Source: Lentzea albidocapillata
GTDB lineage: Bacteria; Actinomycetota; Actinomycetes; Mycobacteriales; Pseudonocardiaceae
Length of the DNA stretch: 64,000 bases
Assembly: GCF_000719115.1 (NCBI RefSeq)
Contig: NZ_JOEA01000005.1
Span: 310,001 to 374,000 of the forward strand
Direction: 5' to 3'
Under the pieces are notes generated by a model that was given only the letters and a program-made list of their open reading frames with translations, did no database searches and was not told the DNA's origin. Both the position numbers and the translations under genes were made by a program. Positions 41,279 to 49,485 of this stretch are shown in pieces. How positions within the stretch are numbered: position 1 is the stretch's first letter; the number at the start of each line of letters is the position of its first letter.

Positions 41279-42772
41279 ATGCGATTCACCGTGCTGGCCG
41301 CCGCGGCCGCGCTCATGATCACCGGCACACCCGCCGTACCGGCCTCGGCAGGTGGCGCGCAGGTCCCGGAGATCGACTGGGCGGCCTGCGGACCCGAGCA
41401 CCCCGGCTTCGAGTGCGCCTCCGTGAAGGTGCCGCTCGACTACGACGACCCGCGCGGCGCCACGACCACCGTCGCGCTGGCGCGCAAGCCCGCGACGGAC
41501 ACCGCACGCCGGATCGGGTCGCTGTTCCTCAACCCCGGCGGGCCCGGCGGCTCGGGCGTGGACTTCGCGCTCGGCGCCGGCAACGCCCTGTCGGCGAACC
41601 TCCAGGGCCGGTTCGACATCGTCGGGTTCGACCCGCGCGGCATCGGCAAATCCGATCCGCTGCACTGTTTCGCCAGCGAAGCGGACCTCGGGAAGTTCTT
41701 CGAGGGCATCCCCGGCTTCCCGTACCAGGCGTCACAGGAGCGGCCGTTCTTCGACCGCTACCGCTCGCTCGGCCCCGAGTGCCGCGACGACCAGCGGATC
41801 GCCCGGCACATGAGCACCGCCGACGTCGCACGGGACATGGACCTGCTGCGCCGCGCCGTCGGTGACCGCAAGCTCAGCTACCTGGGCTTCTCGTACGGTT
41901 CGTTCCTGGGCGCGACCTACGCGAACCTGTTCCCGGACAACATCCGCGCGCTCGTGATCGACGGCGTGCTCGATCCCGAGCTGTGGTCGAGCGGCCGGCA
42001 GATCGAGTCGGACCGGATCGCGACGAAGGAGGAGTTCCGCGAGTTCCTCCGCACCTGCGACGAGGCCGCGTGCGTCTTCGGGCCGCAGTCGGAGAAGCGC
42101 TGGGACGCGTTGCTGAAGTCGGTGCGCGCCAAGCCGATCGAGCTCGGCGGCCAGGTCTTCACCTACGACGCCGTGATCAACTCCGCGCTCGGCGCGATGT
42201 ACTCGCCGAGCGACTGGCCGGACGCCGCCGCGCTCTTCGACCAGCTGTCCGACGCCGCCGCCGGGTCGCTTTCCGTTGCGGCGGAACCGGACTACGCCAA
42301 CGGGTTCGACGCCTACAACGGCAACGTGTGCGCGGACATCGAGTACCCGCGCGACTTCAACGCCTACAAGGCGATTTCCCGTTACGCCGCAGCGGGTTCG
42401 GAGTTCGGGCCGGCGTGGTGGTGGGGCAACGCGGCGTGCGCGAACTGGCCTGTGAACCCCGACCGCTTCACCGGGCCGTGGCGCACCCGCACCAACGCGC
42501 CGGTTCTGGTGGTGGGCAACTACTTCGACGGCGTGACGGACTTCCGGGGCGCACAGGCCGCCAACCGTCAGCTCGCGGGCAGTCGTTTGCTCGCTTACGC
42601 GGGCTGGGGCCACACGGCGTACGGGGTGAGCCAGTGCGCGACCGACCACACGAACGCGTACCTGCTCAACGGCACGTTGCCGCCCGTCGGGACGGTGTGC
42701 CCGGCGAACCCGAACCCGTTCCTGCCGTCGGTCGCCTCAGCCGAGCCGTTGTTCAAGCCCAGCCGCAGGTAG
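41279..42772 (+). CDS. Secreted alpha/beta-hydrolase, tripeptidyl aminopeptidase-like
   Basis: Protein of 497 residues; ATG 41279 is chosen because GAGGGGAG lies 8 bp upstream, rather than TTG 41273. Signal peptide 1 to about 25. The TAP/SlpD family pattern is clear: FLNPGGPGGSG, FDPRGIGKS, nucleophile Ser205 in LGFSYGSFLG, Asp in GNYFDGVTDF and His in GWGHTAYGVSQCA, ending with a Cys-rich TAP C-terminal domain. It should cleave short peptides from protein N-termini outside the cell. The 3' end overlaps the convergent helicase gene by 36 bp. Confidence 0.92.
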   Translation: MRFTVLAAAAALMITGTPAVPASAGGAQVPEIDWAACGPEHPGFECASVKVPLDYDDPRGATTTVALARKPATDTARRIGSLFLNPGGPGGSGVDFALGAGNALSANLQGRFDIVGFDPRGIGKSDPLHCFASEADLGKFFEGIPGFPYQASQERPFFDRYRSLGPECRDDQRIARHMSTADVARDMDLLRRAVGDRKLSYLGFSYGSFLGATYANLFPDNIRALVIDGVLDPELWSSGRQIESDRIATKEEFREFLRTCDEAACVFGPQSEKRWDALLKSVRAKPIELGGQVFTYDAVINSALGAMYSPSDWPDAAALFDQLSDAAAGSLSVAAEPDYANGFDAYNGNVCADIEYPRDFNAYKAISRYAAAGSEFGPAWWWGNAACANWPVNPDRFTGPWRTRTNAPVLVVGNYFDGVTDFRGAQAANRQLAGSRLLAYAGWGHTAYGVSQCATDHTNAYLLNGTLPPVGTVCPANPNPFLPSVASAEPLFKPSRR

Positions 42773-45520
42773 TTCCTGGGTCAGTTCCACGGCGGCACGC
42801 GCCGGGTCGTCGCCGAACCGGCTGCCGAACGCGTCGTGCACGCGCCACCCCGCGTGGGTGAGCGCACGCCAGCGAGCGAGATGCGCCCGCACTCCTGATG
42901 GGTGCGGGCGCGTCTCCACCGCGACGGCGTCGTCCTTCTCCCCCACCACCAGGTCCACTCGCCACTGCCCGACCGGATAGCCCGTGCGCACGGTCAGTCC
43001 CGCGGCCCGCAGTTCGTGCGCGAGGCGCGCGGTCCACTCGTCCTCGGGTTCGGTGCCGGCGGTCTCGGTCGGCGCGACGTCGGCGTGCCGCAGGTACTCG
43101 CCGATCAGGCCCGGCGGTTCGGGCGCGGACGTGATGACGTGCACCTTCCGGCGCGCGCGGGTGGTCAGCACGGCGAGCAGGTTGCGGTCGTTGACGAACC
43201 GCCACGCGCCCGGCTTGGCGTCCGCGGCGAGGCTGATCACGACCTCGTCGAACTCGCTGCCCTGCACGCCGTGCACCGTGCCGACGCGCACGCCACCGGT
43301 GGTGATCTCGTCCAGCGTGAGCTCGCTGAGCAGCGCTTCCTCCAGCGCGTCGGCCTGCGCGCGGAACGGGGTCACGACGCCGATCGAGCGCACGCCCGCG
43401 GCCACCCGCTTGCGGACGTGGGCGAGCACGGCGTCGACCTCGGTCTGGTTGACGCCCTTCGTGGTGCGGTCGCCGTCGACGCGTTCGGTGTCGATGCAGT
43501 CGACGTCGGCGATCGACGGGTGCGTGGTGAGCAGCGCGATCTTGCCGTCGTAGAACTTGGCCGCCGCGAACCCGATCAGGTGCGGCGCGCAGCGGTGGTG
43601 CTCGTCGAGCCAGTGCACGCCCGCCGTCGCCGCGCCCGCGTCGAACAGGCTCACCTTCGGCACGTCCAGCCGGTCGCGCAGGTCCTGGGTGCCCTCCGCG
43701 TCGACCGCCGCCTGCACCGCCTGGTCGCTGACGAACGAGACGTGCCGCAACTGCCGGGGATCACCGCCGATCACCGCGGACCGGCCGCGCAGCAACGCGG
43801 GTGCGGCCAGCGGCTGGTCGACGTGGCTGGCCTCGTCGATGATCACCAGGTCGAACATGCCGGGCACGGGCGGCAGGATGTCCTCCACATCGGACAGCGT
43901 GCCGACCCACAAGGGCAGTGCCGCAACGAGATCCGCGCTGTCGATCTCGGCGAGCCCACGCCGCCGGGCCGCCCGCCCGGACCGCAGCGCCTTCGCCAGC
44001 GCCGCCACCGCCCGGCGTGCGCCGGCACCCCGGCGGCTCACCGAGTACTCCTTGAGCCACGTGGCCGTGGCCGTGCGGCTCGCGACGTCCTGCTCGGCCA
44101 GCAACGGCCGCAGCTCACCGAACGCCGTCCCGCCGTTCGCCCCGATCCGGACGGACGCCGCGGTCTGCTCGGCCGCCTCGATCGCGGCGCGGAGGTCCTC
44201 GACCGAGACCTCGCCCGCACCGGCGAGCCCGCGTGCCTTCCGCACCGCCCACCCGGTCCGCAGGCCACCGAGGAATCCGGTGCGCGGCTGGAGAAGTCCG
44301 TGCAGTGTGGCGAAGTCCGCGCCCGCGTCGAACGCTTTCGGTGCCACGGCCCGATGCGCCGGCATCAACGCCTGGTGCTTCTTGGCTTCAGCGGCCAGCT
44401 GTTCGTCGGTGAGCGAGCCACCGGTCGTGCGTTCGACACGGCTGACAGCGGCGGCGGCCGCTCGCCGAATGCGATCGAGTTCGTTCAGTCGCTCGGGATT
44501 GCTCGTGGCGGTCAGCCCGTCGCTCAGTTCGCGCGCCATCTCCTGCCGCAGTTCGGAGTCGCCGAACAGCACCGGCACCGGCCCGCCCGCTTTCCGCAGC
44601 GCACCACCGAGCACGTCGGCGGCGTTGCGCGTGCGGCTGGCGAGGAGCACGGACTTGCCCGCTGCCACCGCATCGAGCGCCAACGCCGCGAGCGTGTGCG
44701 TCTTGCCCGCACCAGGAGGCCCGCCCACGACCGTGATCCGCGCACGGCGAGCGTGCTCGACCGCGCGCATCTGGCTGTGGCTGAGCGGCAACGCCGAACT
44801 GATCGGCTCGTCGTGGTGGTCCGGCTCGGCGGCGGCGCCGTACAGGGCCGCGAACGCCGTGCCATCGATACCCTTCTTGCCCGACCAGTCGTACAGGGCC
44901 GTGCCGTGCTCGGTCTTCACGACGGGCTCACCCGCGTGCAGCCCTGCTCCCATCGCGACGACGAGTTCGCTGCCGGAGATCAGCTTCTTGGGGTCGTCGT
45001 GCACGATCGGCACGTTCTCGAACCCGGCGAGCCGCAGCGTCTGGGTGATCCAGGCCTCGGTCGGCGCGAGCGCGGCCTCCCGCTCGGCCGTCCTGGCCCA
45101 GTCGTCGATCAGCGGGAACACCCCGGCGTCACCGGCGACGTGGTAGGCGTAGCCGAGGCCGAGCCCGTGGTGCAGCCGCACCGGCCGCGACACCAGCGGC
45201 AGGCACACCCGGCGCCGCTGCCCGCCGATCTGCGCGGGCCCGGTGAGGAACGCCCAGCCCAGCCGCAGCAACCGGTCCTCCTGGTGCAGCGCGTCGTACG
45301 CCGCCAGGTGCGCGACCTCGTCGCGGGCCAGCTTGGGCGCCGTCCACGACACCGGCGTCCAGTGCGGACCCTCCTGCACGAGCGTGATCGCCCGCCACGA
45401 CGGCTCGTGGTCGCCGAGCCAGAGCAGCCCGGCGGCCTTGGTGAGGTCGAGCACGAGCTTCTGCGGCTGCTCGGCGGCGCTAAGCCGGGCCAGGGTACGC
45501 AACACAGCCGGAACGTTCAC
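42737..45520 (-). CDS. Superfamily 1 helicase-like ATPase with nuclease-like C-terminus
   Basis: Protein of 927 residues from GTG 45520, which has AGGA 9 bp upstream; ATG 45529 is an alternative. Motifs: Walker A VGGPPGAGKTHTLAAL (about 265-280), Walker B DLVIIDEASHVDQPL (about 555), an arginine-finger region HRCAPHLIG, and VGTVHGVQGSEFDEVVISL with LLAVLTTRARRKVHV, as in Upf1/Dna2-type AAA_11/AAA_12 helicases. Residues about 830-927 contain WRVDLVVGEKDDAVAVET, a PD-(D/E)xK/Vsr-like endonuclease pattern. Such fusions occur in DNA-repair and phage-defence proteins. The role here is unproved. Confidence 0.85.
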   Translation of the reverse strand: MNVPAVLRTLARLSAAEQPQKLVLDLTKAAGLLWLGDHEPSWRAITLVQEGPHWTPVSWTAPKLARDEVAHLAAYDALHQEDRLLRLGWAFLTGPAQIGGQRRRVCLPLVSRPVRLHHGLGLGYAYHVAGDAGVFPLIDDWARTAEREAALAPTEAWITQTLRLAGFENVPIVHDDPKKLISGSELVVAMGAGLHAGEPVVKTEHGTALYDWSGKKGIDGTAFAALYGAAAEPDHHDEPISSALPLSHSQMRAVEHARRARITVVGGPPGAGKTHTLAALALDAVAAGKSVLLASRTRNAADVLGGALRKAGGPVPVLFGDSELRQEMARELSDGLTATSNPERLNELDRIRRAAAAAVSRVERTTGGSLTDEQLAAEAKKHQALMPAHRAVAPKAFDAGADFATLHGLLQPRTGFLGGLRTGWAVRKARGLAGAGEVSVEDLRAAIEAAEQTAASVRIGANGGTAFGELRPLLAEQDVASRTATATWLKEYSVSRRGAGARRAVAALAKALRSGRAARRRGLAEIDSADLVAALPLWVGTLSDVEDILPPVPGMFDLVIIDEASHVDQPLAAPALLRGRSAVIGGDPRQLRHVSFVSDQAVQAAVDAEGTQDLRDRLDVPKVSLFDAGAATAGVHWLDEHHRCAPHLIGFAAAKFYDGKIALLTTHPSIADVDCIDTERVDGDRTTKGVNQTEVDAVLAHVRKRVAAGVRSIGVVTPFRAQADALEEALLSELTLDEITTGGVRVGTVHGVQGSEFDEVVISLAADAKPGAWRFVNDRNLLAVLTTRARRKVHVITSAPEPPGLIGEYLRHADVAPTETAGTEPEDEWTARLAHELRAAGLTVRTGYPVGQWRVDLVVGEKDDAVAVETRPHPSGVRAHLARWRALTHAGWRVHDAFGSRFGDDPARAAVELTQELPAAGLEQRLG

Positions 45521-45544
45521 GCAAGACATCCTGCAGCATTCGAC

Positions 45545-45567
45545 ACGAGTAACCAGTACAGGCAGGG
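45545..45567. repeat. 23-bp repeat, copy 2 (also at 7575-7597)
   Basis: Identical to 7575-7597. It lies in the 96-bp gap between the divergently transcribed helicase-nuclease and phosphotransferase genes, 25-47 bp upstream of the helicase GTG, where an operator or promoter element would be expected. Confidence 0.8.
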
Positions 45568-45616
45568 TGAACCGTGAAATGCGCCGGGGCGCCGGAGCTG
45601 GGTACCGTCGCTCGCT

Positions 45617-46450
45617 GTGAGAGATCTTCCTGCAGGTCTGCCTGGTCACGACCTCCGCGCCGGCCTCGCCCGGTTCGGCATCACCGGGCCACCGGTCTAC
45701 GCCCCCGTCGGCTTCGGCGACTACCACTGGACGGTCTACGACCGGTGGTTCACCTCGGTGTCCGACCTGACGGCCAAGCCACTGGCCGGTCTGCGGCAGG
45801 CGATGGAGACCGCGGCGAGTCTGGCTGAGCAACTGCCGTTCGTCGTCGCACCGGTGCGATCGGACGACGGCGAGACCGTGGTCCTGCTCAACGACCGCTA
45901 CGCGCTGAGCGTCTTCCCTTACGTCATGGGGAAAGCCGGGTCCTTCGGTGATCCGGTCCACCCCGGGGTGAGCGAGCTGCTGACCGCGCTGCACCGCTGT
46001 GAGCCACCGGCGGACACCCCGGTCGCCCCGATCGACGTCCCGGCCAGGGCCGCGCTGACGGCGTTGCTCGATGAGCCCGGCGAGTGGTTCTCGGACCAGG
46101 CCCGCGAAGTCTTCGTGGCCCACACCGAGATCCTCCACGCCGCACTGACCGAACTGGACCTGCTCGCCGGGCAGCTCCCGGACGAGCGGGTCGTCACCCA
46201 CGGAGAACCCCACGCGGGCAACGTGATCCACAGTCCGCAAGGCCTGTGCCTGATCGACTGGGACACGGTCGGACTGGCCCCGCCGGAACGTGACCACTGG
46301 CTGGTCGGCGGTTACAGCGCTTTCTACTCGCTGAGACGGGCCGTCAACGACATCGCGGACTTCACACAGAAGCTCCGCGCCCCGCACGAACAGTCACGGG
46401 ACGCGGAGCTCACGTTGCACTACTTCACAGAGACACTGACGAACCTTTAG
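45617..46450 (+). CDS. Aminoglycoside/spectinomycin phosphotransferase-like kinase
   Basis: Protein of 277 residues starting at GTG 45617. Kinase-like fold with VVTHGEPHAGNVIHSPQG as catalytic loop (HGD replaced by HGE, residues 195-197) and CLIDWDTVGLAPPERDHWL as the metal-binding segment. The N-lobe glycine loop is YAPVGFGDYHWTVYD. It resembles the APH(9)-type family, many members of which have metabolic rather than resistance roles. The Asp-to-Glu change recurs in this subfamily, as far as I recall. It stands between a helicase and a subtilase, whose stop codon it shares. Confidence 0.85.
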   Translation: MRDLPAGLPGHDLRAGLARFGITGPPVYAPVGFGDYHWTVYDRWFTSVSDLTAKPLAGLRQAMETAASLAEQLPFVVAPVRSDDGETVVLLNDRYALSVFPYVMGKAGSFGDPVHPGVSELLTALHRCEPPADTPVAPIDVPARAALTALLDEPGEWFSDQAREVFVAHTEILHAALTELDLLAGQLPDERVVTHGEPHAGNVIHSPQGLCLIDWDTVGLAPPERDHWLVGGYSAFYSLRRAVNDIADFTQKLRAPHEQSRDAELTLHYFTETLTNL

Positions 46451-48261
46451 ATCGTCAGCGTCCAGGTGTCGATCGTGCCGACGTCGGCCGTGGCCGCGTC
46501 ACGGACCCGGAGAGTCCAGGTGCCGTTGCGAGTCTCGGACGACAGGTTGACCGTGTAGATCTGATCGATGTTGTCGGCGCTGCCGCCCGCACGGTTGTGC
46601 AGGTTGTAGACCGAGCCGTCCGGCGCGACCAGGTCGACCACGAGGTCACCCTTGTAGGTGTGCTTGATGTGCACCTCGACCTTGCTGCTCGCCGACGCGG
46701 TGCCGGTACAGCCGGTGAACGCCACCGTCGACGTCACGGTCGCGTTGTCGCGGATCGCGACGTCCGTGCCGTTGGTCTGCGGGGCGCAGGTGGCCGAGCC
46801 GACCGTCCAGGTGAACGACGTGCTGCCCGAACCGCCAGCGGACGCGGTGGCCGTGACGGTCACGTTGTACGTGCCGGCAGTGGTCGCCGTGCCGGTGACG
46901 ACACCGTTCGAGGAACCGATCGAGAGCCCGGTGGGCAGGCCGGTCGCCGACCACGTGTACGGCGCGGTGCCACCGGACGCGGACAGCGTCAGGTTGGCGG
47001 TGCCGTTCAGGGCCGTGGACTGGTTGCCAGGGTTCGTCACCGAGACACCGGTAACGCCGGCGTTGGTGCGCAGCAACAGGTTCGCCGAGTTGGCGCCGGG
47101 GTTCGTGACCTTGTTCGGGGTGGCCTGGGCGAGGATCGCCGCGTGCACCTCGGCCGGGGTCTTGGCCGGGTTGTCCGCGAGGTACAGCGCCGCCGCGCCC
47201 GCGACGTGCGGGGACGCCATCGACGTGCCGCTCATCGTGGCCGAGCCGGTGTTGTTGCTGTAGGAGGCGGAAACGATGTCCTGGCCGGGAGCGAACAGGT
47301 CGCTGCACGTGCCGTAGGACGAGAACGACGCGCGGGCGTCGGTGCGGGCCGTCGCCATGACGTTGATCGTCTCGGTGACGCGCTGCGGCGAGTACTTGCA
47401 GCTGTCGTCGTTGAAGTTGCCCGCCGCCACGACGTAGGTGACGCCGCCGCGGATCGACGCGCGCACGGCGTCGTCGAGCACGCGGCTCGGCTCGTTCGCC
47501 GTACCGGTGTAGAGGCTCATGTTCGCGACGGCCGGCAGGACGGCGTTCGCGGTGACCCAGTCGACGCCCGCCGCCTCGGTCGCGACGGAACCGCCACCCT
47601 GGCAGTTGAGCACGCGGACGGCCTTGAGCTTGACGTTCTTCGCCACGCCGTAGGCCGCGCCGCCGACGGTACCGGCGACGTGCGTGCCGTGGCCCTGGCA
47701 GTCCTTGCCGTTGCGGCCGTCGGTGAACGCGTCGAAGCCGAACGACGCACGGCTACCGAAGTCGGCGTGGTCGTAGTTGATGCCGGTGTCGATCACGTAC
47801 GCCGTCACGTTCGAGGCGCCCGTGCTGTAGCTGTACTTGCTGTCCAGCGGCAGGTTCGCCTGGTCGGTGCGGTCGAGACCCCACGACGGCGGGTTGAGCT
47901 GGTCGGTCAGGACCTGCACGGTCCGGTCCTGCTCCACGTAGGACACGGCCGGGTCGGCGGCGAGGCGCTTGGCCTGCTGCTTCGACAAGGTGGCCGAGAA
48001 GCCCTTGAACGCGGCCTTGTAGGTAAAGCCGATCTTGGCTCCGTATCGGGACGCGAGGCCGTCGGCGCGGCCGCTCACCTCCGAGCGCGCCATGGTGCCG
48101 TCCTTGAGCACCACGATGTAGTTGTCCTGGACCGCGTTCGGCGCGTTCTCCGCGACGATCGGCCCTTCGGGCTGTGCGGCCACAGCCTGTGGGAGCGCGA
48201 GCACGGTTCCGGCGACGGCAACTGCCGCCACCCCGAGCGTGCGCAGGGTGCGTTGTCTCAT
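46447..48261 (-). CDS. Secreted subtilase with Ig-like and P-domain
   Basis: Protein of 604 residues from ATG 48261 with GGAG five bases upstream. Signal peptide 1 to about 29, inhibitor I9 propeptide (about 47-118), S8 catalytic domain with Asp158 (VIDTG), His191 (GHGTHVAG) and Ser347 (GTSMASPH), a putative Ig-like module (about 410-492) and a proprotein-convertase P domain (about 497-604, ending WTLTI). This layout is common in extracellular actinomycete proteases. A 13-bp imperfect inverted repeat lies in the 5' leader region. The stop overlaps the phosphotransferase stop by 4 bp. Confidence 0.94.
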   Translation of the reverse strand: MRQRTLRTLGVAAVAVAGTVLALPQAVAAQPEGPIVAENAPNAVQDNYIVVLKDGTMARSEVSGRADGLASRYGAKIGFTYKAAFKGFSATLSKQQAKRLAADPAVSYVEQDRTVQVLTDQLNPPSWGLDRTDQANLPLDSKYSYSTGASNVTAYVIDTGINYDHADFGSRASFGFDAFTDGRNGKDCQGHGTHVAGTVGGAAYGVAKNVKLKAVRVLNCQGGGSVATEAAGVDWVTANAVLPAVANMSLYTGTANEPSRVLDDAVRASIRGGVTYVVAAGNFNDDSCKYSPQRVTETINVMATARTDARASFSSYGTCSDLFAPGQDIVSASYSNNTGSATMSGTSMASPHVAGAAALYLADNPAKTPAEVHAAILAQATPNKVTNPGANSANLLLRTNAGVTGVSVTNPGNQSTALNGTANLTLSASGGTAPYTWSATGLPTGLSIGSSNGVVTGTATTAGTYNVTVTATASAGGSGSTSFTWTVGSATCAPQTNGTDVAIRDNATVTSTVAFTGCTGTASASSKVEVHIKHTYKGDLVVDLVAPDGSVYNLHNRAGGSADNIDQIYTVNLSSETRNGTWTLRVRDAATADVGTIDTWTLTI

Positions 48262-48282
48262 CACTGCTCCTCATTCGCAGGG

Positions 48283-48341
48283 AACCGCGTGCGAACGCGG
48301 GCCGGCCCTCGACGGCCCTACAGATGCGTTCACACGCGGTT
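48283..48341. promoter_or_regulatory. Imperfect inverted repeat upstream of the subtilase gene
   Basis: AACCGCGTGCGAA (48283-48295) and TTCACACGCGGTT (48329-48341) pair with one mismatch across a 33-nt spacer, beginning 22 bp upstream of the subtilase start. It could be an operator pair or a leader hairpin. Confidence 0.4.
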
Positions 48342-48423
48342 GCGAAACAGCGTTAGTCCGTTATCGGACGTGATGAGTCTTTAGTTGCGACAAGGGGAAG
48401 AACAAGCGACTTTCGTACGGTTG

Positions 48424-49485
48424 TCAGCCGGCGAGCGCGAAAAGATCGTCCCGGTCGCCCGACTGCTTGAGCAGGGCGAGCGACTGCTTCTCCAGTTGGC
48501 GGATGCGCTCACGGGTCAGGCCGAGCTCCTGCGCGACCTCCTGCAGGGTGCGGGCACGCCCGTCCTCCAGGCCGTAGCGCAGGCGCATGATCCGGCCCTG
48601 CCGTTCGGGCAGGATGTCCAGGAGGGAGCGAATGCCCTCGGTGAACTCCTGCTGCTCCACCAGGTCCGGCGCGGACACGCCGTCGGTGTCCTGGATCAGG
48701 TCGCCCAGCACCGACTCGCCCTCGCCGCCGACCGGCGTCTCCAGCGACACACAGGTGCGTGCCGCGTCCCGCATGTCCTGCACGCGCGACGGCGAGCACT
48801 TGGCCTCGGCGGCGATCTCCTCGATCGTCGCCTCGCGCCCGAACGACGCGGACAGCTTCTGCCCGATCTTCCTGAGTTTGTTGACCTCTTCGACCACGTG
48901 CACCGGCAGGCGCACGGTGCGGGTCTGCTCGGCCAGACCCCGTTCGATCGCCTGGCGGATCCACCACATGGCGTAGGTCGAGAACTTGTAGCCCTTGGCG
49001 TAGTCGAACTTCTCGACCGCGCGGATCAGGCCGAGGTTGCCCTCCTGGATCACGTCCCCGAACGGCAGCCCGCGGAACGAGTGCTTCTTCGCGACCGACA
49101 CGACCAGGCGCAGGTTCGCACGGATCATGTGGTCCTTGGCGCGCTCGCCCTGGGCGACGATCCGGCGCAGCAGCCTCGGCTCGCGCGTCGTGTCGCCGCT
49201 CTGGAGCAGGTGGGCCGCGTACACGCCGGCCTCGATGCGCCGGGACAGGTCGACCTCCTCGGACGCGGTGAGCAGCGGCGTGCGCCCGACCTCGCGGAGG
49301 TACTGGCCGACCAGGTCCGCGTCCTGCTGCCCGGACGCGCGGTTCTTCAGATCTGCGGGCATGCCAAATCCCCCGTATCCGTTGGCAGGTGTTGCAGCCG
49401 GCGCGGGTGAACTCGCCGCCGTCTGCGGAGCAACGGCCCTATACACCGCTGCACTCATATGTAACGGTTCAGAGGTCCACTTCAT
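48424..49485 (-). CDS. Group 2 RNA polymerase sigma factor (HrdB/SigB-like)
   Basis: Protein of 353 residues (start ATG 49485; ATG 49458 is equally possible and would avoid overlapping the CNNM gene). Regions: 1.2 ADLVGQYLREVGRTPLLTASEEVDLSRRIE, 2 ANLRLVVSVAKKHSFRGLPFGDVIQEGNLGLIRAVEKFDYAKGYKFSTYAMWWIRQAI, 3 KLSASFGREATIEEIAAE, 4 RIMRLRYGLEDGRARTLQEVAQELGLTRERIRQLEKQSLALL. It lacks region 1.1, so it is an alternative sigma factor. A membrane transporter gene lies directly upstream. Confidence 0.94.
   Translation of the reverse strand: MKWTSEPLHMSAAVYRAVAPQTAASSPAPAATPANGYGGFGMPADLKNRASGQQDADLVGQYLREVGRTPLLTASEEVDLSRRIEAGVYAAHLLQSGDTTREPRLLRRIVAQGERAKDHMIRANLRLVVSVAKKHSFRGLPFGDVIQEGNLGLIRAVEKFDYAKGYKFSTYAMWWIRQAIERGLAEQTRTVRLPVHVVEEVNKLRKIGQKLSASFGREATIEEIAAEAKCSPSRVQDMRDAARTCVSLETPVGGEGESVLGDLIQDTDGVSAPDLVEQQEFTEGIRSLLDILPERQGRIMRLRYGLEDGRARTLQEVAQELGLTRERIRQLEKQSLALLKQSGDRDDLFALAG

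Noticed and set aside
41039..41665. A 208-codon minus-strand frame between prs and the hydrolase
   Set aside because: It overlaps the signal peptide and the catalytic part of the plus-strand hydrolase and has shadow-like composition.
46597..48384. A 595-codon plus-strand frame opposite the subtilase
   Set aside because: It is rich in Arg, Val and Gly without any motif and lies antisense to an unmistakable S8 protease.
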